Source of the DNA: Caballeronia fortuita
GTDB taxonomy: Bacteria; Pseudomonadota; Gammaproteobacteria; Burkholderiales; Burkholderiaceae
Length of the DNA: 64,000 nucleotides
Reading direction: 5' to 3'
NCBI RefSeq assembly: GCF_001544835.2
Contig: NZ_FCNX02000012.1
Span: forward strand, 184,944 to 248,943
The position numbers and the translations under genes are program-made. Positions 42,810 to 50,941 of the stretch are shown here, one piece after another (the stretch's first letter is position 1; the number at the start of each line of letters is the position of its first letter). Below the pieces are notes generated by a model, which worked only from the letters and a program-made list of their open reading frames with translations, did no database searches and had not been told where the DNA came from.

Positions 42810-43937
42810 TCACGCTGCTACGGTTTGATGCCCGCCGTTTTCGGCAAGCGCTTCTTCGCGATATAGGTTCAGCGCCTGCATGACCGGCAAATCGTTGAAA
42901 CAGAACAGGCACGCGTCGTCCGACGATGAGCTGTTTGCGTGCTCGTGGAACGCCCACGACGGCACGCAAAAAATGTCACGTTCGGTCCAGTCCAGACGCT
43001 TGCCATTGATGATCGAATAGCCGCTGCCCTTCGCCACCTGATAGATAAAGCTGCCCGTGTGGCGGTGAGCGCGCGTCTGCTCGCCCGGACGAAGCAATTG
43101 CATGCTCGCGCCAATGGTCGACATCACAGGGCCGCCCGTCACAGGATTTACGTAGTGCATCAGCACGCCGTCGAACGGCGAGCCGTCGGTTACGCGTGCG
43201 TGCCGTACAAGGGCTTCGTATGTCGGCTCCCACTCGTACTTGAAGAGCGGGGAGTAGCGCTTGTTCCAGTCGCCGTTCTGCGGGCGCAGACCAGGCGCGC
43301 CCCAGGTCGCCGTTGAGTCGTTCACCGGGTGCGTGACTGCCTGGCGAAGATCGGGATGCACCGCATAGAAACCGGCCTCCAAGGCATTGACGAGCGGAAT
43401 GTCGAGACCGTCCTGCCAAATGCAGGCCGTGCCCTCCTCCGCCACCCCGTGCTCATGCCAGGTGCCATTGGGGGTAAGCACGAAATCATTGCGCCCGAGC
43501 GTCATTTTGTGGCCGTCGACCACGGTGTAGGCGCCCGTGCCTTCCATGATGAAACGCAGCGCAGATGAAGAGTGGGCGTGCGCCGACGCAACTTCTCCCG
43601 GGTGCATGACCTGAAGCCCCGAATACAGCCAGCCAACCGCTGCTGACACCTCCCGACGACCCGGATTGCTCAAGTAGATGACGCGACGGCCGGCCTTTTC
43701 GGGCGACACGAGGTCGACAGAACGGAGCACATGCTCACGCATATCGCGATAGCGCCAGAGCACCGGGACCGACTCGGATCTGGGCTGCCACGGTTCGATC
43801 TTGTTCGCCACGGTCCAGAGCGCCCCCGCCTCCAACTTTTCAAGTGATCTGTAATAGGCGATGAGTTCTGGCGTGTCTTCAACATCTGCGCGGCCCGCGA
43901 CGCCCTCGCGATACGCGTCGTAATTTTGCTCAGCCAT
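42810..43937 (-). CDS. Gentisate 1,2-dioxygenase (bicupin)
   Basis: A 375-residue protein with two cupin domains. The first has PGEVASAHAHSSSALRFIME, with the HxH pair near residue 120 and a later WHEHG, which form the Fe(II) site. The second has PGEQTRAHRHTGSFIYQV and WAFHEHAN. It opens the ring of gentisate between C1 and C2 to give maleylpyruvate. Length fits the family (about 340-380). It is the central step of operon A. Salicylate 1,2-dioxygenases are close relatives and cannot be excluded, but the hydroxylase gene just upstream makes gentisate the better substrate. Confidence 0.93.
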   Translation of the reverse strand: MAEQNYDAYREGVAGRADVEDTPELIAYYRSLEKLEAGALWTVANKIEPWQPRSESVPVLWRYRDMREHVLRSVDLVSPEKAGRRVIYLSNPGRREVSAAVGWLYSGLQVMHPGEVASAHAHSSSALRFIMEGTGAYTVVDGHKMTLGRNDFVLTPNGTWHEHGVAEEGTACIWQDGLDIPLVNALEAGFYAVHPDLRQAVTHPVNDSTATWGAPGLRPQNGDWNKRYSPLFKYEWEPTYEALVRHARVTDGSPFDGVLMHYVNPVTGGPVMSTIGASMQLLRPGEQTRAHRHTGSFIYQVAKGSGYSIINGKRLDWTERDIFCVPSWAFHEHANSSSSDDACLFCFNDLPVMQALNLYREEALAENGGHQTVAA

Positions 43938-43988
43938 GTCGTTGCGACTCCATTGCGTGAAAGTAGGTCAACCAGGCACGCTGCCTTC

Positions 43989-46304
43989 TCATGATGGCGC
44001 GCGTTGAAAGGCGCGTTCCATCTGCTCCTTAGCAAACAGATACTGCGGCGGCCATTCCACGTTCCGGTAGCCGAGCTTCGCGCTTTCACGCAGCAGCCAC
44101 GCGGGATCCGCGAGATACGGGCGCGAAATCGCGCATAGGTCGGCGCGCCCCGACGCGATGATGCCGTTCACCTGGTCGCCTTCCGTGATGGCGCCTACGG
44201 CAATCGTCGGCACCTGCGCCTCGTTGCGAACGCGGTCGGCAAACGGCGTTTGATACATGCGGCCGTAGATAGGCTTCTGCTGCGGCGTCACTTCGCCAGA
44301 CGAGCAATCGATCATGTCCGCGCCGGCGGCCTTAAGGAGGCGCCCGATCTGCACCGCGTCATCGCCGCCAATGCCGCCTTCCACCCAGTCCGAGGCGGAA
44401 ATCCGCACCGAGATCGGTTTTGCCTCCGGCCACACGCGGCGCACCGCGCGAAGGACCTCGAGAGGAAACGCCATGCGGTTTTCGAGCGATCCGCCGTACT
44501 CGTCGTCTCGCTGGTTCGTGATTGGCGAGATAAAGCACGACAGCAGATAACCGTGACCCGCTTGCAACTCCAGCCAGTCGAAACCGGCTGCATTGGCTCG
44601 ACGGGCGGCCGCAACGAAGTCGTCGCGCACGCGGTCCATGTCGTCCCGCGTCATGGCTCGAGGCGTTTCCGATACACCGGGCAGATACGGCAGCGCCGAA
44701 GCCGAAACCAAGGGCCAGTTGCCGGTCTCCAGCGGATGGTCCATCTTCTGCCACCCAAGTTGCGTCGATGCACGGCGTCCTGCATGACCCAGCTGGATGC
44801 CGATACGCGCACTGGAGTTGGCGTGAAGAAATTTAACGATGTGCGCGAACGCGGCCGTCTGTTCGTCGTTCCAGAGTCCGGGGCATCCCGGCGTCGCCCG
44901 TGCTTCCGGAGAAACCGCTGTCATCTCAACCATCACGAGCGCTGCGCCGCCGAGCGCGCGGCTACCGAGATGCACGAGATGAAAGTCACCCGGCACGCCG
45001 TTTTCGCACGAGTACATCGCGGTGGGCGAAACCACGATCCGGTTCTTCAGTTCGACGTCGCGGATTCGATACGGTGTAAGCATCGGGGGCACAGCGTGGT
45101 CGGCACTCGTCGCGCCAGCCTGGCTGGCAAGCCACGTCTCATAGCCTTCGAGCCACTCGCGATCTCGCAGACGAAGGTTCTCGTGCGAAATTCGTTGCGA
45201 GCGGGTAAGCAACGAATAAGCGAACTGTTCCGGTTCCAGACTAGCGTAGCGCTCAACGTTCTCGAACCAATCGGTCGAATTACGCGCGGCGTTCTGTATC
45301 TTGAGTACTTCGACGCTGCGCACCGCCTCGTAATGCGCGAGCTGCGTTTCGAGTGACCCACTGATCGTTTTCAAGCTACGCGCCAACTCGATCGCGTCCT
45401 CGAGAGCCAGCTTGGTTCCTGAGCCAATCGAAAAATGCGCGGTATGCGCCGCGTCCCCCATCAGCACGACCGGAACTTGCTTTCCATCGCCTTGCGTGGT
45501 CCAGTGCACCCACTTCCCACAAATGACGCGCGGGAAGCGAATCCAGATCGCGGAGCCGCGCAGATGCGTGGCGTTGCAGATAAGCGGATTGCCGTCGAGA
45601 TACGGTGCAAAAAGTCTCTCGCAATAGGCGATGCCCTCTTCCTGACTCATCTCGCCAATGCCTGCGGCTTGCCACGTCTGCTCGGGCGTTTCGACAATGA
45701 AAGTCGACAGACCGTCCTCGAAACGATAGGCGTGCGCCTGGAACCAGCCGTGCTCGTTCTGCACAAAGATGAAGTTGAAGGCGTCGAAAACCTTCTTCGT
45801 GCCCAGCCAGACAAAGCGGCATCGACGCTCGTCGATATCGGGACGGAAGGTCTGCTGATACTTCCTGCGCGTGAGGCTATTCACTCCGTCGGACGCAATG
45901 ACGAGGTCGGCGTCATACTTGCGAGCGATCGTCTGATCATCCTCGACATACTCCTCGAACACCAGCTTGACGCCCACGTCTTCGCATCGCGCCTGCAGAA
46001 TGTTGAGCAGCTTCTTGCGGCCAATGCCGATGAAGCCGTGTCCACCGCTTCTGATCGAGCGGTCCTTGAAGTGGATCTCGATATCGTCCCAGCGATTGAA
46101 CGCGTCCCCGATCGTCCCCGCCGACACGGGATCGGCTTCGCGCAGGTTGTCCATCGTCGCGTCGGAAAACACCACGCCCCATCCGAACGTGTCGTAAGGA
46201 CGATTGCGCTCGACGACCACGATCTCGTTTTTTGGATCTTGCAGTTTCATAAGCAATCCAAAGTACAGGCCCGCCGGCCCGCCTCCAATGCAGACGATCT
46301 TCAT
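43989..46304 (-). CDS. Bifunctional salicyloyl-CoA 5-hydroxylase-like FAD monooxygenase/OYE-type FMN oxidoreductase
   Basis: A 771-residue fusion. Residues 1-390 are a group A flavin monooxygenase: IGGGPAGLYFGLLMK (FAD GxGxxG), DLVIASDGVNS (the DG motif) and VVLMGDAAHTAHFSIGSGTK (GD motif). Residues 405-765 are an Old Yellow Enzyme-type barrel: YRIRDVELKNRIVVSPTAMY, QLGHAGRRA, WLELQAGHGYLLSCFISPIT and NQRDDEYGGSLENR. Two enzymes share this fusion: salicyloyl-CoA 5-hydroxylase (gentisyl-CoA product) and 2-aminobenzoyl-CoA monooxygenase/reductase. The gentisate dioxygenase next door favours the first; sequence alone does not settle it. Confidence 0.88.
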   Translation of the reverse strand: MKIVCIGGGPAGLYFGLLMKLQDPKNEIVVVERNRPYDTFGWGVVFSDATMDNLREADPVSAGTIGDAFNRWDDIEIHFKDRSIRSGGHGFIGIGRKKLLNILQARCEDVGVKLVFEEYVEDDQTIARKYDADLVIASDGVNSLTRRKYQQTFRPDIDERRCRFVWLGTKKVFDAFNFIFVQNEHGWFQAHAYRFEDGLSTFIVETPEQTWQAAGIGEMSQEEGIAYCERLFAPYLDGNPLICNATHLRGSAIWIRFPRVICGKWVHWTTQGDGKQVPVVLMGDAAHTAHFSIGSGTKLALEDAIELARSLKTISGSLETQLAHYEAVRSVEVLKIQNAARNSTDWFENVERYASLEPEQFAYSLLTRSQRISHENLRLRDREWLEGYETWLASQAGATSADHAVPPMLTPYRIRDVELKNRIVVSPTAMYSCENGVPGDFHLVHLGSRALGGAALVMVEMTAVSPEARATPGCPGLWNDEQTAAFAHIVKFLHANSSARIGIQLGHAGRRASTQLGWQKMDHPLETGNWPLVSASALPYLPGVSETPRAMTRDDMDRVRDDFVAAARRANAAGFDWLELQAGHGYLLSCFISPITNQRDDEYGGSLENRMAFPLEVLRAVRRVWPEAKPISVRISASDWVEGGIGGDDAVQIGRLLKAAGADMIDCSSGEVTPQQKPIYGRMYQTPFADRVRNEAQVPTIAVGAITEGDQVNGIIASGRADLCAISRPYLADPAWLLRESAKLGYRNVEWPPQYLFAKEQMERAFQRAPS

Positions 46305-46365
46305 TTGCCTTGCTCCGATATCTCAGATTTACCTATGCAGCCCTGCTAGCGAGCGCCGCCCCGCT

Positions 46366-46809
46366 TCATTGATCGACCGCGACTGCGCACTCATTCGCCG
46401 CACGCTCGATTCCGGCCCGCAAATCCTCCGGAATCGGGATGGATTCGTGGGTGTCCAGCGAAGTCGTCACGATTGTCTGGCGCGCGGCCATGCGAACCAC
46501 CCCATCGGCGCCGGTACACGTCCATCCGAGCGTCAGTGACTTGTTGCCGAGGCGCTCCACGTCGAGCGAGAGCGAAACTTGGTCGCCCATTTTGCTGATC
46601 GCCTTGAAGTCGACCTCCAGACGCACCGTCGGCATTCCGACGCGCCGTGTGCCGAGCACGCCGTGATAGCCGTCGGGCAACAATTCGTCGATCCACTGTT
46701 CGATCAGGTCGTTGAAGAGCACGAAATATTGGGGATAGAAGACAATCCCGGCTGCATCGCACTCGGAGAAGTGGATCTTGCGCTGGCGTTCGAACACGTG
46801 GGTACTCAT
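46366..46809 (-). CDS. 4-hydroxybenzoyl-CoA thioesterase-like hotdog thioesterase
   Basis: The ATG at 46809 has GAGGAA upstream; a longer start at 46860 is less likely. The 147-residue protein has the hotdog signature RKIHFSECDAAGIVFYPQYF, with the catalytic Asp (about residue 18), then the long helix FNDLIEQWID and LEVDFKAISKMGDQVSLSLD. It hydrolyses aromatic CoA thioesters. Between the oxidoreductase and hydroxylase genes, its likely role is to release gentisate from gentisyl-CoA before ring cleavage. Confidence 0.88.
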   Translation of the reverse strand: MSTHVFERQRKIHFSECDAAGIVFYPQYFVLFNDLIEQWIDELLPDGYHGVLGTRRVGMPTVRLEVDFKAISKMGDQVSLSLDVERLGNKSLTLGWTCTGADGVVRMAARQTIVTTSLDTHESIPIPEDLRAGIERAANECAVAVDQ

Positions 46810-46837
46810 ATCGATTCCTCGATTTGTTGTGGGCCGC

Positions 46838-48337
46838 TCAAGCCAGCGCGTGCCGCGCAAGCGCCGCTCTCAACTTGTGGCCATGTTCGTCGGCGAGCGC
46901 GGCGTCGCGCAAGTCGCGCAGGGTTGCGGGGGCCAGCCGCGCACCGGCCTTACTCACCGCGGTCATCAGCGTCTGGTAGTTCTTCAGGCCGCGCGCATGT
47001 GTATCGCTATAGCCTTTGACCAGTCGCTGGCACTGGGCGATTTCAGTGGCCAGCGCGGGATTGTGTTTTGCCGTCTCGGCGATCTGCGCCAGCCAAGCTT
47101 CGATACGTGCGTTTTCGAGCTGATAGCGCAGCGTGCTGCGCCGAATGGCCCGCAGGCTGGCGACGGCGTGCAGCATCAAGTAGCCGCCCAGCGAACTCGT
47201 GCGGATCACCCGTCCAGACTGCGTGCGTCGCTTGACGAATCCGTGAAGCCAATGCGGCTTCGCCAACCAGCGGCCGAGGCCCGCAGGCAGCGTCTCGCAG
47301 ATTTCTTCGATACGCGGATGCATGAACTCGTTGATTTCCAGCAACTGGTTCGACTGAGCCTGCACTTCACCGCGCACGCGCTCGAAGCGCGCGCCGCGCG
47401 TCTTCAGGTCCGCCACACGGATCGTGTCTTCATACGACATCCAGAGCGCGAGGTGACGCGCGGTCTCGCGTAACAGTGCCGTTTCTTCGGCGGGCAGTGC
47501 GCTGGCGAGCGCGATGAGCCGGTCGAGATACACGCGCGCGTAGTCGGGATCCTGATAGTCGATCAGGCGGCGCACACCTTCGAGGGCAATGCGCTGAACC
47601 GCGATTGGCAATTGCGCACGTACACGCTCGACCAGCCGTGCGACTGTCGAATTGCGGGGCGTCGGCTGCAACTCGTCCGCAGGCACCCCGGCGTCGGCAG
47701 TGTCTTCCTCGCTTGCGCGATCGAACGCGAGCGCGAATGCCCGCAGGCTCGGCTTGACGCCGACGCCGCCCCGCTCGACCGTCTCCTCGAACTCGCGGCG
47801 ACTGAACGGCAGCACGCCAGCGCCGGCGAGCGCGCCAAACAGCACGGCGCTAATCACACTGCCGCTTGCCTGTGCCGCGGCCGCCATGTCGAAGCGGATG
47901 TAACGCTTTGCCGCCTTGCTTGCGTGTGCAATAAGCGTTTCGCTATCCACGCGGCCATCGCCCATTGCGGTTTTTTCTGCGATTGAGTAGACGCGATGCG
48001 TGGAAGAAATGAGCGTCGTGCGGTCGGATGTGACGAGTCCACGTTGCACGGCGCGGCCTGCCTCCATGAGCTCCGAAGCGAGAACGACATCCACGTCACC
48101 CGGCAAAGGCATCAGCGAGAGAACGGGCGCGCGGGCGAGGCCCGGTTCTACCGGAAAGAGCTCGACGTAATAGATGGTCGCTCCGGTACGCTGTGCGACC
48201 CCCGGTACCGACGTAGTCTGGGCGCGATAGCCGTTGTGCTCGCCGAGATCGACAATCCAGTCGGCGAGCACCCCGCCGCCCTCGCCGCCCATGGCGAGAA
48301 TCGCAATTTTGATGGGTTGCAGGTTCATCATGTTCAT
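46838..48337 (-). CDS. 2-oxoacid:ferredoxin oxidoreductase, beta/gamma subunit (IorB-like, extended)
   Basis: A 499-residue protein. The first 190 residues are the gamma-type domain of indolepyruvate oxidoreductases: PIKIAILAMGGEGGGVLADW, VPGVAQRTGATIYYVELFP, and LPGDVDVVLASELMEAGRA. The remaining 300 residues are a helical extension found in the long IorB proteins of proteobacteria, with no iron-sulfur motif. It partners the alpha subunit encoded 6 bp upstream (48344). Together they would oxidatively decarboxylate an aryl 2-oxoacid to the aryl-CoA. Confidence 0.9.
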   Translation of the reverse strand: MNMMNLQPIKIAILAMGGEGGGVLADWIVDLGEHNGYRAQTTSVPGVAQRTGATIYYVELFPVEPGLARAPVLSLMPLPGDVDVVLASELMEAGRAVQRGLVTSDRTTLISSTHRVYSIAEKTAMGDGRVDSETLIAHASKAAKRYIRFDMAAAAQASGSVISAVLFGALAGAGVLPFSRREFEETVERGGVGVKPSLRAFALAFDRASEEDTADAGVPADELQPTPRNSTVARLVERVRAQLPIAVQRIALEGVRRLIDYQDPDYARVYLDRLIALASALPAEETALLRETARHLALWMSYEDTIRVADLKTRGARFERVRGEVQAQSNQLLEINEFMHPRIEEICETLPAGLGRWLAKPHWLHGFVKRRTQSGRVIRTSSLGGYLMLHAVASLRAIRRSTLRYQLENARIEAWLAQIAETAKHNPALATEIAQCQRLVKGYSDTHARGLKNYQTLMTAVSKAGARLAPATLRDLRDAALADEHGHKLRAALARHALA

Positions 48338-48343
48338 CCTGAA

Positions 48344-50545
48344 TCAGAATGCGTAGCGTGCACGGCGCGCGGCGCCGCGGCGTTGAAGCCAGCCGATCAC
48401 TGCGTCCCGCGTGCGCTGCCGCAGCTTGTCCGCGCGCGTGGGGTTGCTGATGATCTGCGCGCGATAGAACGACGGACACAGGACCGCTGCATGCGAAACC
48501 TCCCCGCACAGACCGCAGCCCACGCAACTGTCCAGCACGGTTGCCACTGGGTCAGTACGCAGCACGTCGGGATTGGGTTTGATCGACAGCGATGGGCAAC
48601 CTGACAGGCGGATACACGAGTGATCCCCCGTACAGGTATCGGAATCGACGCCGAATCGTTCTCGCACCACGCGCTCGCCCGCAGCGATGGCCTTGCGCTG
48701 CTTCGGCTTCTCCCGCCGCTGCTTGTTGAGCATGCACTCGCTTTGCGCGATCAGCACCTTGGGCCCCTTGGTAGGCGTGGTCAGGGCCTCCTTGAGCGTC
48801 GCCTTCATGGTCTTCAGGTCATAGGTGCGACGTACCGTCTTCACCCAATTCACGCCCACTCCACGCACCGCCTGCTCGATCTCGTGCCCCGTGCTACGAG
48901 TCGGATTCAGCGCGGTCGAAGACAGGATGTCCTGACCACCCGTGGCCGACGTATAACTGTTGTCGACCACCACAGTCAGGTTGTCGCTCTTGTTGAAGAC
49001 GGCATTGGCGATGCCGCTTGTCAGTCCGTTGTGCCAGAATCCGCCGTCGCCCATGACGGAAATGGCGCGCTTCGCGGCTGGCGCATTGAGCGCAGCGGCA
49101 CTGGCGCCGCCCAAGCCGTACCCCATCGTCGTAGCGCCCAGATTGAACGGCGGAAGGATGGAAAACAAATGGCAGCCAATATCGGCGCTGACGTGATGCG
49201 GGCCGATCTCACGCTCGAGCAGCTTCATCGCAGTGAAGATCGGGCGCTCAGGGCAGCCCGTGCAAAAGCCAGGCGGGCGCGCGTGCACATTGTCGTCAAG
49301 CGCGGGCAACTCGTTGACTTCCGGTGTCCGATTGTCTGCCGCGACGTTAGTCGTCGCCGCTTCTTTGACCGCGACCACCGGTATCACTTTGCGCGGCGCC
49401 GGCTGCGGCTCAAGGACGCCATATCGCTCGAAGAAGCTACGCAGTCCCTTCATCACCGTCGCGGTGTTGTATTCACCAGCAAGCGGCAGGACGTCCTTGC
49501 CATGCAGCGCGGCCGACACGCCCCGCTGACGAAGGATCGCGCTGGCGTTCTGCTCGACGAAATTAGGCTGCCCTTCCTCGATCACAAGCACCGCACGCTT
49601 GTCCGCACAGAAACGCTCCCATTCAGAGTCGATCAGGGGATACGCCACGTTCATTACGTACATCGGGATTTTCGACTCGCCATATACGTCGGCGAGGCCC
49701 AGCCGTTCGAGGGCTCGCAACACCGTGTTGTAACTACCACCTTGCACGGCAATGCCGATGTCCTGGCCGTCTTCTCCGAAAAATTCATTAAGCCTGCGTG
49801 ACTCGATGAACTCGACGGCCGCAGGCCAACGTTCATGGATCTTTTCGCGCTCGTGCGCAAAGCTCGCTGGCGGCAGCACGATACGGTTGACGTCGCGCGC
49901 CGGGTTCTCGAGTGCGTCCTTGATCGTGAAGGCGGAGCGCTTGTTATCAGAGGCGACGAACTGCCCGTGCAGGTGGCACGCACGAATGCGCAGCTGCAGC
50001 ATGACGGGCGTACTGCTCGCCTCCGAGAGGTCGAACCCGTCCTTCACCGCTTGCACGATGCAAGGCAGATTCGGGCGCGGGTCAACAAGCCAGATTTGCG
50101 ACTTCATCGCGAACGCGTGACTGCGCTCCTGCATGATCGACGAGCCTTCGCCGTAGTCTTCGCCGACGATGATCAATGCGCCTCCAGTCACCCCGCCTGA
50201 CGCGAGGTTCGCCAAAGCGTCCGAGGCGACGTTTGTCCCCACAGTCGCCTTAAAGGTAACGGCGCCGCGCAGCGGGTAGTTGACAGAGGCCGCCAGAGAG
50301 GCGGCGGCGGTCGCTTCGCTGGCGCTGTTCTCAAAGCGGATGCCGTGGTCCTGGAGAATGTCTTGAGCGTCGGCGAGCACATCCATCAGATGCGAGATGG
50401 GTGCGCCCTGATAGCCGGCCACATACGCGACACCCGATTCGAGGAGGGCTTTGGTCACAGCAAGAATGCCCTCGCCGCTGAACACTTCCCCTGCGCCCAG
50501 GCGCAGCTTCTTGACTTCCTCAACAAACGAACGCTCGGCCATCAT
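48344..50545 (-). CDS. Indolepyruvate-type 2-oxoacid:ferredoxin oxidoreductase, alpha subunit (IorA-like)
   Basis: A 733-residue protein. The N-terminal pyrimidine-binding part has AVTKALLESGVAYVAGYQGA and the transketolase-like domain. The TPP-binding part has CTGCPERPIFTAMKLLE, GDGGFWHNGLTSGIANAV and VVVDN. Two iron-sulfur motifs close the protein: CTGDHSCIRLSGCPS (about residues 650-664, only three cysteines) and CVGCGLCGEVSHAAVLCP (about 687-704, CxxCxxC...CP). It makes acyl-CoA, CO2 and reduced ferredoxin from aryl 2-oxoacids. First gene of operon A. No ferredoxin gene is adjacent, so the electron acceptor is unknown. Confidence 0.92.
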   Translation of the reverse strand: MMAERSFVEEVKKLRLGAGEVFSGEGILAVTKALLESGVAYVAGYQGAPISHLMDVLADAQDILQDHGIRFENSASEATAAASLAASVNYPLRGAVTFKATVGTNVASDALANLASGGVTGGALIIVGEDYGEGSSIMQERSHAFAMKSQIWLVDPRPNLPCIVQAVKDGFDLSEASSTPVMLQLRIRACHLHGQFVASDNKRSAFTIKDALENPARDVNRIVLPPASFAHEREKIHERWPAAVEFIESRRLNEFFGEDGQDIGIAVQGGSYNTVLRALERLGLADVYGESKIPMYVMNVAYPLIDSEWERFCADKRAVLVIEEGQPNFVEQNASAILRQRGVSAALHGKDVLPLAGEYNTATVMKGLRSFFERYGVLEPQPAPRKVIPVVAVKEAATTNVAADNRTPEVNELPALDDNVHARPPGFCTGCPERPIFTAMKLLEREIGPHHVSADIGCHLFSILPPFNLGATTMGYGLGGASAAALNAPAAKRAISVMGDGGFWHNGLTSGIANAVFNKSDNLTVVVDNSYTSATGGQDILSSTALNPTRSTGHEIEQAVRGVGVNWVKTVRRTYDLKTMKATLKEALTTPTKGPKVLIAQSECMLNKQRREKPKQRKAIAAGERVVRERFGVDSDTCTGDHSCIRLSGCPSLSIKPNPDVLRTDPVATVLDSCVGCGLCGEVSHAAVLCPSFYRAQIISNPTRADKLRQRTRDAVIGWLQRRGAARRARYAF

Positions 50546-50620
50546 CGCCCTCTTACAGAATGTTCCTCGACCACGACGCGTAATTCGTCGTCCTTGAAGC
50601 TAGTATATTTCCATATTCAT

Positions 50621-50640
50621 CTATTTCAAAATCATAGTTT
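50621..50640. promoter_or_regulatory. Candidate regulator site upstream of operon A
   Basis: CTAT-TTCAAAATC-ATAG (50621-50637) is a dyad with the same TTCAAAATCAT core as 38708-38718 beside marR. It lies about 80 bp before the first ATG of operon A in an AT-rich stretch. The rest of 50546-50941 holds no convincing gene. Confidence 0.5.
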
Positions 50641-50941
50641 TCCCTGAGGATCGATTTGTATCGCCCGTGCAGTGGAAGCCCAGTCGGATAGGTTCCGGGG
50701 TCCCGCCACCCTTGCTACTTTGGACCATACAATCGCGCTCAGAAGATGGCCCACGCCCCGTAGAGGGCGGCGGCCGCGGTTCCCCATAATGAACCGCCGA
50801 ACCCCGCTTGGGGCGGCCATCACTGCTCACAGCCATCGCCCGCAACAGGTACTGGAATACGCCGTCGACTCCGCAGGAAGCCTGCTGGTTTGCCGGCTCC
50901 CGCCCTTAGCACATCTGACGCATCGTCCGGTGCAAGCACAC

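Noticed and set aside
44250..45356. 368-codon plus-strand frame
   Set aside because: Antisense to the FAD/FMN hydroxylase; long only because of codon bias in high-GC DNA.
48620..49801. 393-codon plus-strand frame
   Set aside because: Antisense to the oxidoreductase alpha subunit, whose motifs are clear.
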